64,000 nt of DNA, taken from positions 186,001 to 250,000 of the forward strand of contig NZ_VLLF01000006.1 in assembly GCF_007830545.1 (NCBI RefSeq). The letters run 5' to 3'. The notes beneath the pieces are model-generated. The model made no database searches. It was not told the DNA's origin and worked only from the letters and a program-made list of their open reading frames with translations. A program made the position numbers and the translations under genes. Every line of letters starts with the position of its first letter. The stretch's first letter is position 1. This document shows, piece by piece, positions 1 to 8,848 of this stretch. Source of the stretch: Roseibium hamelinense (GTDB lineage Bacteria; Pseudomonadota; Alphaproteobacteria; Rhizobiales; Stappiaceae).

Positions 1-1
1 G

Positions 2-37
2 CAAACCGGTGAACAGGTCGTTTTTTCCGACAAGTAA
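2..37 (+). CDS. C-terminal tail of an upstream gene (partial)
   Basis: Reading from base 2 gives an open frame of 11 codons ending QTGEQVVFSDK and a TAA at 35-37, followed 23 bases later by the next ATG on the same strand. This fits the end of a gene that starts outside the window. Too little is visible to name it; a competing frame cannot be excluded. Confidence 0.3.
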   Translation, partial: QTGEQVVFSDK

Positions 38-60
38 CCCTTTGGTATCGGGGGGGCGGA

Positions 61-792
61 ATGCAGAAGCGAATTCTAGCCGGGCTCTGTGTGTTGATGC
101 TGCTCAATGTGTCTGCGCATTCGCAGACAATTGTGGTCGCTGCGACCGGAGCGGAGGATTACATGCCCGGCACTCAACTCGATCCGGAACAAGCAATCGA
201 CCTTCCTAAGGGGGCTCGCCTGACACTCTTGTCGCAAAGCGGGGCCATGCAGGTGATTGACGGTCCATTTTCCGGGATACCTGTCTCGCCATACGCCCCT
301 GACGCAGCCAAGGATGGATCAGCTGGCTGGTCTGCTGTGCTTGCCCTGGTTGGTGATCCCGACGCCCGGTCGGAAGTGATGGGGGCTTCGCGGAAGACCG
401 ATGGTCCTTTTAGAGTCCCTCCCGACATTTGGCATGTCGCCGTCGACAGCTCCGGACCCAGATGTATCGAACCGGGTAAGGTTGTCCTTTGGAGGCGTGA
501 CACGGACACCGATGTTACGATTTCAGCCCGCAGCGCCGCCGGGCGGCTAACAGATGTGCAGTGGCCTGCGGAGCGGAATGCGTTCTCTTTACCAGAAGAA
601 TTCGCCGAAGACGGACGGCTCATCCTTTCCATGGACGGCACTTTGCGAGAACTCAATCTCTCTGTTACGCCCGAAACGCTTCAAGCCGCTGCGCCCGGGG
701 CGGTTCTGACCTGGCTGGTTGAGCAAAAGTGCCAGCGCCAGGCGCTGGCACTGATTGAGCAAGTCCACGCCGGAGTGGGGCTTCAGAACTAA
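61..792 (+). CDS. Exported protein of unknown function
   Basis: A 243-residue protein that I do not recognise. It begins with a typical Sec signal peptide: basic MQKR, a hydrophobic run to about residue 18, and an AHSQ-type cleavage region. The mature part should therefore be periplasmic or extracellular. No catalytic motif is obvious. The segment LPKGARLTLLSQSGAMQ near residues 49-65 resembles the start of a FecR-like beta domain, but this is weak. A purine-rich G tract (about 50-58) lies very close to the ATG. The gene follows the partial upstream gene closely and is followed by the hybrid kinase 26 bases later, so the three may be co-transcribed. Confidence 0.7.
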   Translation: MQKRILAGLCVLMLLNVSAHSQTIVVAATGAEDYMPGTQLDPEQAIDLPKGARLTLLSQSGAMQVIDGPFSGIPVSPYAPDAAKDGSAGWSAVLALVGDPDARSEVMGASRKTDGPFRVPPDIWHVAVDSSGPRCIEPGKVVLWRRDTDTDVTISARSAAGRLTDVQWPAERNAFSLPEEFAEDGRLILSMDGTLRELNLSVTPETLQAAAPGAVLTWLVEQKCQRQALALIEQVHAGVGLQN

Positions 793-818
793 AACGGTCG
801 CGCTAAAAGGGTATGCCT

Positions 819-3293
819 ATGGATCGGGAAAAGCTGCTTCGAGGCGTTTTGGCCAGCATGATCCAGGGTGTTGCCGCGTTTGATCAAAATCTTGCGCTTG
901 TCGCCTGGAACCAGCGGTTTCGCGAGCTGCGCAGCTATCCAGATTCGTTGATATTCGAAGGCCAAAAACTTGAGGCGTTGGTCCGCTACGATGCGGAGCA
1001 GGGCGAATTCGGCCCGGGGGATATCGACACATTGGTCCGGCCCGTGATGGAATTGGCACGCCGATTTGAACATCATTCCTTTGAACGCCAGCGCCGGGAT
1101 GGCAGCTATATTGAGGTCAAGGGCGGTCCGCTCCCCGGAGGAGGTTTTGTCAGCACCTATTCCGATGTCACCGAGCGAGTTGAGGCGCGCCAGCAGCTGT
1201 ACAAACAAATGGAGGAGCTCAAGGAAGCGCGGCAGACAACCTTGGAAATGATGCAACGCGCCGAAGAAAACCGTCAGAGGGCCGAAGAACTTCGAGAAAG
1301 GGCGGAAAGCGCGACCAAAGCCAAGGATTTGTTCCTTGCGACCATGAGCCATGAAATCCGAACACCGATGAACGGTGTTGTCGGCATGATCGATCTGTTG
1401 ACCCATACAGATCTTGATCCAGAACAGCGGCAGATGGCTTCGACCATTCGTGAGTCCGCATTTTCTTTGCTAACCATCATCAATGACATCCTCGATTTTT
1501 CGAAAATCGAAGCGGGCAAGATGACCCTCGAGGCGGTGCCGATGTCGATTGCGGAGGTTATGGATGGTGTCGCGGAAACCATGTCGCCGAACGCGATTGC
1601 AAATGGAATAGAATTTGCGAGCTTCTGTGATCCCTATATTCCGCCTGCCGTGCTGGGGGATCCCGTGCGTCTCAGGCAAATCCTATTCAACCTCGTGGGC
1701 AATGCGGTCAAGTTCACAGAAGCTGGCCAGGTGACCATCCGGGCTGATCTGGTTGGGCGCGATAGTGTAAGCGCTTCAGTGCGGTTTTCTGTCGCGGACG
1801 AAGGTATTGGCATGACTGAGGCTCAAATTGAGCAACTGTTCCAACCATTTCAGCAAGCAGATGTGTCGACCACCCGTCGGTTCGGTGGAACGGGTCTAGG
1901 ACTCACTATCGTTAGCCGGTTGCTTGACATGATAGGGGGCGAAATCAATGTCACCAGCACGCCCGGCGTAGGAAGCACATTTTCCGCCACCATCCCGTAC
2001 CGTGTGGCTGAGCAAACCGAGGTAAAATCGGAAAATATTCTGGCCGACATTGAAGTGCTGGCTATCATGTCCAAAAATTCGTTCTGCCGCGAAGTCCTGC
2101 AGCGTTATCTGGAATTTGCCGGCGCCTCAGTGGAGTTTCTTGCGGAGCCAAACTGCGCACCGGCGAAGCTATTGGAAAGGACCACCAAGAAAACAGGCCG
2201 AATTGTGCTCTTTTTGGGAAGTGGAATTTCAGAGGCAAGCAAGGCTGAACTGGTCGCAAAATTGCGCGGTGACCCTGAACTTGTTGAGCTACAGGTGGTT
2301 AATGAGCGGGCACAAGCAGGTCTTAAAGATGTTGACCGCATGGCAGGCGTAACGACGGTCTCCGGTAGGCCTCTTACGCAGGGCAAGCTGATTACCGCAA
2401 TACGGTCTGCGCTTGGTCAAACACTCCCGAGCAAACAACTCAAAGCAGCCGCATGGCAACGGCCAAAAGCGCCGACCGTCGGCTGTGCAATCGACAACAA
2501 CGAACTGATCCTCATTGTCGAAGACAACAGGACGAACCAAGATGTGATTCAGCGTCAGGTTCGGTTGCTCGGCTATCAGTGTGAGATCGCCGGAGACGGG
2601 GAGGCTGGACTAAAGGCGCTCAGAACGGGGCGATATGCGCTTGCTCTGTCTGATGTTCACATGCCGAAACTTGATGGTCTTGAGATGGTACGCGCCTTGC
2701 GCGGCTCCGCTGAGCCTGAGATGGCTGAAATTCCAGTAATCGCCATCACGGCCAATGCGCTTCAGGGAGAGCGTGAGCGCTGTATGACAGCGGGAATGAA
2801 CGGTTTCCTGACCAAGCCGCTGGAAATGCCTAAACTTGATGAGGTCCTTCAAATCTGGTTGCCGCATGCGGCGTGCTTGAATACCGCCGGTGCTGAAACC
2901 TCGCTCCAGAAGGCTTCAGCACATTCAAGTGCCAACGAAAGTACTTTGCCAGGGGGGGCAGCGGTTGCACCGTTGGATCTAAGCGCTCTCCAAGAGGTTT
3001 TTGGTGATGATGGTGAAACCATTCGAGACGTGCTAGCAGACTTCCTCGATCCGGCCTGGGACATCATCGCCGAGATTGAGAGTGGTTACGAAATGCGCAA
3101 TGCTTCAGAAATAGGTGCCGCAGGACACAAGCTGAAGTCTTCGGCAAAGGCCGTGGGGGCTCATGCCCTTTCGGATCTATGTCTTTCATTGGAAAAAGCC
3201 GCCAAAGGCGAAGATTGGCCAGTGATTCATGATCGCTACCCAGAGCTGCGACCGTCGATGCAAGCAGTTGCTGAGTATATTTCCCGTGTTTAA
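819..3293 (+). CDS. Hybrid sensor histidine kinase (PAS-HisKA-HATPase-pseudoREC-REC-HPt)
   Basis: A soluble hybrid kinase of about 824 residues with no transmembrane segment, so it probably senses a cytoplasmic signal. Order seen: a PAS-type domain (about 1-125), a coiled coil (about 125-170), a HisKA H-box with phospho-accepting His in [11 protein letters not shown] (about residue 178), an ATPase domain with [16 protein letters not shown] and GGTGLGLTI, then a receiver-like segment (about 405-530) that lacks a clear phospho-Asp. A canonical receiver follows ([23 protein letters not shown], Lys in TKPLEMPK, about 565-690), and last an HPt domain with [15 protein letters not shown] 819 is preferred over the in-frame ATG at 813 because AAAGGG (806-811) is then correctly spaced. 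The receiver-EAL protein follows 18 bases on and is a likely phosphorelay target (inference). Confidence 0.93.
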   Translation: MDREKLLRGVLASMIQGVAAFDQNLALVAWNQRFRELRSYPDSLIFEGQKLEALVRYDAEQGEFGPGDIDTLVRPVMELARRFEHHSFERQRRDGSYIEVKGGPLPGGGFVSTYSDVTERVEARQQLYKQMEELKEARQTTLEMMQRAEENRQRAEELRERAESATKAKDLFLATMSHEIRTPMNGVVGMIDLLTHTDLDPEQRQMASTIRESAFSLLTIINDILDFSKIEAGKMTLEAVPMSIAEVMDGVAETMSPNAIANGIEFASFCDPYIPPAVLGDPVRLRQILFNLVGNAVKFTEAGQVTIRADLVGRDSVSASVRFSVADEGIGMTEAQIEQLFQPFQQADVSTTRRFGGTGLGLTIVSRLLDMIGGEINVTSTPGVGSTFSATIPYRVAEQTEVKSENILADIEVLAIMSKNSFCREVLQRYLEFAGASVEFLAEPNCAPAKLLERTTKKTGRIVLFLGSGISEASKAELVAKLRGDPELVELQVVNERAQAGLKDVDRMAGVTTVSGRPLTQGKLITAIRSALGQTLPSKQLKAAAWQRPKAPTVGCAIDNNELILIVEDNRTNQDVIQRQVRLLGYQCEIAGDGEAGLKALRTGRYALALSDVHMPKLDGLEMVRALRGSAEPEMAEIPVIAITANALQGERERCMTAGMNGFLTKPLEMPKLDEVLQIWLPHAACLNTAGAETSLQKASAHSSANESTLPGGAAVAPLDLSALQEVFGDDGETIRDVLADFLDPAWDIIAEIESGYEMRNASEIGAAGHKLKSSAKAVGAHALSDLCLSLEKAAKGEDWPVIHDRYPELRPSMQAVAEYISRV

Positions 3294-3311
3294 GCATATT
3301 GGATTTGCCGC

Positions 3312-4496
3312 ATGCCGCAGGACAAGATTTTGATTGTTGATGATGAAAAATTCATCACGAACTTGACCACCAAGATCTTGAATAAACTCGGATGGGAGCG
3401 TGTGCTTACCGCCGGGAACGGCCATGAGGGTTTGGCAGTTTACGAGGCTGAGTCTCCCAACGTGATCCTGTGTGATTTGAACATGCCCGGAATGGATGGC
3501 TTGGAGTTTCTCCGTCACCTCGCGGAAAAAGAGGCCTCATGCGGGATCATTTTGGTAAGTGGTGAAGACAAGCGCATTTTGCAGACAGCTGCGCAACTTG
3601 GGCAGGCTCACCGCCTGAACATTCTGGGGTCGCTGCAAAAGCCGATAAAGCCCGTTCCGCTTAAAGCTGTTCTCGGCACCTATACACAAAGGCAAACTTT
3701 TGCGCCGAGAGCGCCGCTTGAGTTGCTGAGTTTGGAAGATGTGAAGGCAGGTCTGTCGGAAGGTCGAATTAATGTGTTTTTCCAGCCCAAAGTCTCTGTT
3801 GCCGACCGGTCGCTAATTGGGGTTGAGGCACTTGTCCGTTGGCGGAAGCTGGATGGGAATCTCATTCCACCCGCGGCATTTTTGCCAGTTGTCGAGGAAA
3901 ACGGCTTGATCGATGAGATGACCGATCAGGTGTTTCAAAAGGCTGTCTCGGCCATGGCCGCTTGGAGCCTGGCTGGACTTTCGATCAAGGTGGCGGTGAA
4001 CTTTTCGGTCGAGTCTCTGACGCGCTACGAGGTGCTGGATCTGGTTCACTCAGCCATTGAGCGGGAAGGTGTAGACCCACAAAACCTCATCATTGAGGTG
4101 ACGGAAAGCCGAATTATGGAAGATGTCACCGCGCCGCTCGAGATCCTCACGCGATTGCGCATGAAGGGTATCGGCCTCTCGATCGATGATTTTGGCACCG
4201 GCGCATCCTCCATGCAGCAGTTGAAGCGGATCCCTTTTACCGAACTGAAGATCGACCGTGCATTCGTGGCCGGCGCGCCAACTGATGACGAAGCCAGGGC
4301 CATGCTCGAATCAAGTGTTGCGCTGGCCAAACGCCTCGGTCTAACGACTGTTGCCGAAGGCGTTGAAACCAAGGAAGAATGGCACCTGATAGCTGAACTC
4401 GGCGTGGATGTGGTGCAAGGATATTTCGTCGCGAGACCAATGCCATCTGAAGATTTGCTTGCTTGGGCCCAACGAAATGGCGATGTCTCTGCCTAG
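3312..4496 (+). CDS. Response regulator with EAL cyclic-di-GMP phosphodiesterase domain
   Basis: A 394-residue two-domain protein. The N-terminal receiver (about 1-125) has the acidic pair in IVDDEKF and the phospho-Asp in LCDLNMPGMDGLEF. The C-terminal EAL domain (about 145-390) should hydrolyse c-di-GMP to pGpG. It has the signature Glu in GVEALVRW, Asn in VAVNFS, Glu in EVTESR, the IDDFGTGASS loop, LKIDRAFV, VAEGVET and QGYFVARPM. All the usual metal and catalytic positions are present, so an active enzyme is expected. The gene lies 18 bases after the hybrid kinase and most likely forms a signalling pair with it, linking the kinase to motility or biofilm control; that link is inferred. Confidence 0.93.
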   Translation: MPQDKILIVDDEKFITNLTTKILNKLGWERVLTAGNGHEGLAVYEAESPNVILCDLNMPGMDGLEFLRHLAEKEASCGIILVSGEDKRILQTAAQLGQAHRLNILGSLQKPIKPVPLKAVLGTYTQRQTFAPRAPLELLSLEDVKAGLSEGRINVFFQPKVSVADRSLIGVEALVRWRKLDGNLIPPAAFLPVVEENGLIDEMTDQVFQKAVSAMAAWSLAGLSIKVAVNFSVESLTRYEVLDLVHSAIEREGVDPQNLIIEVTESRIMEDVTAPLEILTRLRMKGIGLSIDDFGTGASSMQQLKRIPFTELKIDRAFVAGAPTDDEARAMLESSVALAKRLGLTTVAEGVETKEEWHLIAELGVDVVQGYFVARPMPSEDLLAWAQRNGDVSA

Positions 4497-4658
4497 ATAG
4501 CTTTTTGCCGTCGCGCTGGCCCTTCTGAAGGCGGGGTGGGCCTGGCTGTTGAATTGCAACACCGCTCAGCCGCAGAGGGCCGGTCCAATACAGGCCTGAC
4601 CCTAAGCTGGATGATCACATGGTGGGTATACCGTGTCGTGTTTTGGGTGCGCCCGCGA

Positions 4659-5654
4659 TCAAGCGGTACAAAGGTGGCAGGCGACACGGGCTTTTTCGGG
4701 GCCGAATACCCTAACTTCCGGCCGTTCCCGCCGGCACTGGTCTGCAGTCAGTTCGCACCTTGGATGGAAACTGCAGCCGCTGGGCTTATTGATCGGATCC
4801 GGGATCTCGCCTGACACAATCTCCGCTGTGCGCCCAAAAGCATCAATATGCGGAGCCGCATCCATCAGCATGCGGGTATAGGGGTGACGTGGATTGTCAA
4901 AGAGCGTGTCCCGGTCCGCGACCTCAACCAGTCGGCCGAGATAGAGCACACCGATCTGGTCCGCCATATACCTGATTACCGACAGGTCGTGGCTGATGAA
5001 CAGGTAAGTCAGGCCCAATTCGCGTTGAAGTGCCTTCATCAGGTTCAAAACCTGGCTCTGGACAGAAACATCAAGCGCGGATGTCGGCTCGTCGCACACA
5101 ATGAACTCAGGATTCGATGCAAGTGCACGCGCAATAGCGATACGTTGACGCTGACCACCGGAGAATTCATGTGGAAATTTTTCGCCGTCGGATTTCGCAA
5201 GCCCGACCTGATCCAGAAGCTCTTCGACCCGCTTGTCGATCTCGCCGGAGGGCAGCAGATTGAAAGCTCTGACCGGTTCGCCGATAATGTGCTTGACCCG
5301 CCAGCGTGGGTTCAAAGACGCATAAGGGCTCTGAAATATCATCTGGATACGCCGGCGCATCGCCAGCTTCTGTTTTTCGTTGGTGATCGAAAACAGATTT
5401 TGGCCGTCGATGAGGACCTGGCCCGTCGTGGGCTTTTGCAGACCAACGATCATGCGACCGATGGTCGATTTGCCGGAGCCGCTTTCGCCCACGAGGGCAA
5501 AGGTCTTGCCCTTCGGAATGTCAAAATCCACTGTGTCGACTGCCGTCAGGAACCGCTTTTGCTCCATGGCCAGCATCCGGTTCAACCAAGGCTTGGACAC
5601 ATCGAATACCGCGCTAAGGTCGCGCGCTTGGATCAGGGGCGTGTCACCGCTCAT
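4659..5654 (-). CDS. dppF: Peptide/oligopeptide ABC importer, ATP-binding subunit (DppF-like)
   Basis: A 331-residue cytoplasmic ATPase that powers the importer with the neighbouring DppD-like subunit. Walker A is GESGSGKST, the ABC signature is SGGQRQRIAIARAL and Walker B ends CDEPTSALD. The C-terminal oligopeptide/dipeptide extension has the Cys-rich end (CSFHPRCE, then CHLC) usual for DppD/OppD-type ATPases, which can hold an iron-sulfur cluster in some relatives. Its ATG overlaps the stop of the upstream dppD-like gene by 4 bases. It is the last gene of the five-gene importer operon and converges with the EAL gene. Confidence 0.93.
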   Translation of the reverse strand: MSGDTPLIQARDLSAVFDVSKPWLNRMLAMEQKRFLTAVDTVDFDIPKGKTFALVGESGSGKSTIGRMIVGLQKPTTGQVLIDGQNLFSITNEKQKLAMRRRIQMIFQSPYASLNPRWRVKHIIGEPVRAFNLLPSGEIDKRVEELLDQVGLAKSDGEKFPHEFSGGQRQRIAIARALASNPEFIVCDEPTSALDVSVQSQVLNLMKALQRELGLTYLFISHDLSVIRYMADQIGVLYLGRLVEVADRDTLFDNPRHPYTRMLMDAAPHIDAFGRTAEIVSGEIPDPINKPSGCSFHPRCELTADQCRRERPEVRVFGPEKARVACHLCTA

Positions 5655-6658
5655 TCGGATGCTCCGGACGTCTCTTTTGTGTTTTGATAGGCAGGGTCAT
5701 AGAGCCAACAGGCAACTTCGCTGCCTTCGACCGGCTCCAGAACCGGGATGTCCTGGAAACATGGCGAAAACGCCTTGCCGCACCGTGCATTAAAGGCGCA
5801 GCCCTTCGGTATGGCACGCAGGTTTGGCATGGACCCCGGGATCTGGCTGAGCGTATGAAGCGAGCCGGTCGTGGATGGCGTCGATGCCATCAGCCCGACG
5901 GTATAAGGATGTGACGGGGTGCTCAGCACATTGCGCGTTGGTCCGATTTCGGCAATCCGTCCCGCATAAAGAACAGCCACACGATCGGTTGTCTCTGCGA
6001 TTACGCCCATATCGTGGGTGATCAATATTACCGCAGTGCCGCGTTCCCTGCACAGGCGCTTCAGCAGTGCCATGATCTGAGCCTGCACCGAAACGTCAAG
6101 CGCCGTTGTCGGCTCGTCGGCAATGATGAGCTCAGGTTCCGCCGCCAGTGCCAAGGCGATCACCACACGCTGGCGCATGCCGCCGGAAAACTGATGGGGG
6201 TAGGCGTCAATACGTGCTGCCGCCGCCGGAATGCCAACCTCTTCCAAGAGACCGATTGCGCGAGCTCTTGCATCGTTCGCAGACAACGGCAAATGAGTCC
6301 GGATAGTCTGGATCAGCTGCTGTCCGACAGTCATGAGTGGATTGAGGCTGGTCAGTGGATCCTGAAATACCATTGCGATCCGCTTGCCGCGGATATGGCG
6401 CAGGCGTTCCTCAGGCAGATTGTCGATCCGCTCTCCGTTCAAGCGGATTTCGCCACCACTGATGCGGCCCGGTCGATCGATCAGGCCGATAATTGCCGAC
6501 CCGCACATGGACTTGCCGGCGCCGCTTTCGCCGACAAGGCCAACGATTTCGCCTGCGCGGACATCAAAGCCAACCCGGTCAACAGGGCGCAAGACCCCGC
6601 TGCGTGTCGGAAACTCGACGATAAGGTCGGAGACTTGGAGTAGGGGAGAGTTTGACAC
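5651..6658 (-). CDS. dppD: Peptide/oligopeptide ABC importer, ATP-binding subunit (DppD-like)
   Basis: A 335-residue ABC ATPase, partner of the DppF-like subunit. Walker A is GESGAGKSM (a Met after the Lys where Ser/Thr is usual), the signature is FSGGMRQRVVIALAL and Walker B ends IADEPTTALD. The oligopeptide-type C-terminal extension is present with GCAFNARCG and a late Cys. It starts with GTG at 6658, 4 bases after the stop of the permease gene, and its 3' end overlaps dppF by 4 bases, so translation is probably coupled. Substrate class (di- or oligopeptide, or another small polar solute) cannot be fixed from sequence. Confidence 0.92.
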   Translation of the reverse strand: MSNSPLLQVSDLIVEFPTRSGVLRPVDRVGFDVRAGEIVGLVGESGAGKSMCGSAIIGLIDRPGRISGGEIRLNGERIDNLPEERLRHIRGKRIAMVFQDPLTSLNPLMTVGQQLIQTIRTHLPLSANDARARAIGLLEEVGIPAAAARIDAYPHQFSGGMRQRVVIALALAAEPELIIADEPTTALDVSVQAQIMALLKRLCRERGTAVILITHDMGVIAETTDRVAVLYAGRIAEIGPTRNVLSTPSHPYTVGLMASTPSTTGSLHTLSQIPGSMPNLRAIPKGCAFNARCGKAFSPCFQDIPVLEPVEGSEVACWLYDPAYQNTKETSGASE

Positions 6659-6662
6659 GGGC

Positions 6663-7637
6663 CTATCGCAATTTGGGGTTCAATACATCACGCAACCAGT
6701 CACCGAAAAGGTTTACTGATAAGGCAAGTGCGAGCAGTGTGAGAGACGGGAACAGCAGGATCCACCACTCCCCGGACAGGATGTATTGACGACCTACATT
6801 GATCAGCGTTCCGAGAGAAGGCTGTGTTTTTGGGGCACCAACGCCGAGGAAGCTCAAAGTCGCTTCGGCGATGATAGCGAGCGCAAGACTGATAGTCGCA
6901 ATCACCAGAATTGGGCCCGTAACGTTCGGAAGAATGTGGCGCAGCATGATGCTCCAGCGCGTCAACCCGATCAGATGGCCAGCTTGAACATATTCTTTTT
7001 GACGCTCAACCAGCGTTGCCCCGCGCACGGTCCGGGCAAACTGAACCCATTCGGACAGTCCAATGGAGATAATCAGCACCCAAATCGCCATTTCATCACG
7101 CAGATCCGGTGGAATGAGGCCTTTGCCAATGCCGTACAGCAGCATCGCGACCATGATCGACGGAAAGGTCATCTGAATGTCGGCTATGCGCATGATGACG
7201 CCGTCGATCCAGCCCCCGACATAACCCGACAGAAGGCCGAGGACGACGCCCAACGTCATGGCAAAAAGAACTGCGACAACGCCGACGAACAAGGAAATGC
7301 GCAAGCCGAAGAGGATTGTCGATAAGACGTCACGACCTTGGTCATCCGTTCCAAGCAGGAAGTAGTCGCCTGTAAATTCATTGGCTGTCATCGGCTTGGT
7401 GAAGCCGTTCATCAAATTGAGGCTCGAAGGATCGAATGGTGTGTAAGGAGACAGCAGCGGCGAAAAGATCGCCCCGAGCACCAGTACTGCGAAGGTGAGT
7501 GACGAAACAATGATGACCGGCGATGATTTGTAGGAATGCCAAATGTCCGACTGCGCCCAGCGTTGCCAGGTTGTTTTCGCAACGGTTTCCTTGAATTCCG
7601 GGCGGGCCGATGCGCCCTTGGGGATTTGTGTGTCCAT
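6663..7637 (-). CDS. dppC: Peptide/oligopeptide ABC importer, permease (DppC-like)
   Basis: A 324-residue inner-membrane permease of the OppC/DppC type. There is a cytoplasmic N-terminal stretch, a first membrane helix near residues 42-65, the conserved GTDDQGRDVLSTILFG segment after it, and five further helices. The EAA loop reads EYVQAGHLIGLTRWSIMLRH. It pairs with the DppB-like permease, whose stop lies 14 bases upstream. An upstream GAGG suits the ATG at 7637. It forms the second half of the membrane channel of the importer. Confidence 0.92.
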   Translation of the reverse strand: MDTQIPKGASARPEFKETVAKTTWQRWAQSDIWHSYKSSPVIIVSSLTFAVLVLGAIFSPLLSPYTPFDPSSLNLMNGFTKPMTANEFTGDYFLLGTDDQGRDVLSTILFGLRISLFVGVVAVLFAMTLGVVLGLLSGYVGGWIDGVIMRIADIQMTFPSIMVAMLLYGIGKGLIPPDLRDEMAIWVLIISIGLSEWVQFARTVRGATLVERQKEYVQAGHLIGLTRWSIMLRHILPNVTGPILVIATISLALAIIAEATLSFLGVGAPKTQPSLGTLINVGRQYILSGEWWILLFPSLTLLALALSVNLFGDWLRDVLNPKLR

Positions 7638-7651
7638 GGTGCCTCTCGACC

Positions 7652-8623
7652 TCAGTTGTTGCTGACACTGAGACGCGGGTCGATGGTGAAGTAGAGAAGG
7701 TCGACTATGAGGTTGATGGTCACGAAAATGACCGCAACCAGCAGCAGATAGGCCGACATGACCGGGATATCGACGAAGTTAACGGCGTTGATGAACAATA
7801 GGCCGACGCCGGGCCACTGAAACACGCTTTCCGTAATGATGGCGAACGCAACGATTGAACCGAATTGAAGACCGGTGACGGTGATGACCGGCACGAGCGT
7901 GTTTTTCATTGCGTGGCCGAAATTGATGGTTTTCTGGCTGAGCCCCCGGGCGCGCGCGAAGCGAATGTAGTCTGTCCGAAGCACCTCCAGCATTTCGGAG
8001 CGCACCAGCCGCATGATCAAGGTCATTTGATAAAGGCCAAGCGTGATTGCCGGCAAAATCATTGATTTGAGGCCGTCGACGGTCAGGATCGCAAGATCCA
8101 CGCCGAAAAAGCTTCTTGTGTCGCCCCTGCCGAAGGAGGGAAGCCAGCCGAGATTGACCGCGAACAGCCAGATCAAAAACACACCGATCAAAAATGTCGG
8201 CAGCGAAACTCCGATCAGCGAAGTGGTCATTATGAAATTGGCTATATAGCCGTCGCGCTTGATAGCCGTGTAAACCCCAAGCGTAAATCCGAGTGATATG
8301 GCGATGACCCCAGACAAGAAGGCGAGTTCCAAGGTTGCGGGCAAACGCTCCATGATCACTTCGCCAACCGGCAGGCCAACACGATAGGAAACACCGAAAT
8401 CTCCGGACAGCGCTCGGCCAAAGAACCGGACATATTGAACGATGATGGGATCGTTCAGTCCAAGACGCTCTTCCAATGCGGCCCGGTCGGCAACGGTCGC
8501 CTCCTGACCCAGCATGTTTTCCACCGGATCGCCCATGAATTTGAACATGGCAAAGGATACGAACCCGACCGCCATCAAAACGAGAAGGGCCTGAGCCAGC
8601 CGGCGGATTATGAATGCGAGCAT
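7652..8623 (-). CDS. dppB: Peptide/oligopeptide ABC importer, permease (DppB-like)
   Basis: A 323-residue permease of the OppB/DppB type with about six membrane helices. The N-terminus MLAFIIRRLAQALLVLMAVG is typical, and the EAA loop appears around DYIRFARARGLSQKT. It follows the binding-protein gene after a 225-base gap that contains a terminator-like hairpin, so permease transcription is probably lower than that of the binding protein. No strong Shine-Dalgarno is visible before the ATG. Confidence 0.92.
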   Translation of the reverse strand: MLAFIIRRLAQALLVLMAVGFVSFAMFKFMGDPVENMLGQEATVADRAALEERLGLNDPIIVQYVRFFGRALSGDFGVSYRVGLPVGEVIMERLPATLELAFLSGVIAISLGFTLGVYTAIKRDGYIANFIMTTSLIGVSLPTFLIGVFLIWLFAVNLGWLPSFGRGDTRSFFGVDLAILTVDGLKSMILPAITLGLYQMTLIMRLVRSEMLEVLRTDYIRFARARGLSQKTINFGHAMKNTLVPVITVTGLQFGSIVAFAIITESVFQWPGVGLLFINAVNFVDIPVMSAYLLLVAVIFVTINLIVDLLYFTIDPRLSVSNN

Positions 8624-8789
8624 GGTTTTTCGCCAATCAAACGGACCGCCGATTCCCGGTGGCCACTATAAGTCTTCTGATGGGTTGGGGCTTATACGTA
8701 TACTGCCGGCATAAGCCAAGTTTTTTCGAGAGTATTTTAAATCAAAAATACACCTGCGCAAAAACAAGCTGACGGCCGATCAGAAAAAC

Positions 8790-8841
8790 AAAAGTGCGCC
8801 AACGTACTTACCGGATTTCCAGTCCGCACGTTGGCGCGCTT
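8790..8841 (-). terminator. Terminator-like hairpin between the binding-protein and permease genes
   Basis: Arms 8793-8806 and 8828-8841 pair over 14 bases with one G-U-type mismatch, around a loop of about 21 bases. On the minus strand the stem is followed by a T-rich run (complement of 8781-8794). It sits 8 bases after the stop of the binding-protein gene, the usual place for a partial terminator that makes the binding protein more abundant than the membrane parts. Confidence 0.7.
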
Positions 8842-8848
8842 CTCAGTG

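Noticed and set aside
4848..5687. 279-codon plus-strand frame opposite the importer ATPase genes
   Set aside because: It runs antisense through conserved Walker and signature motifs of DppF and has no motif of its own.
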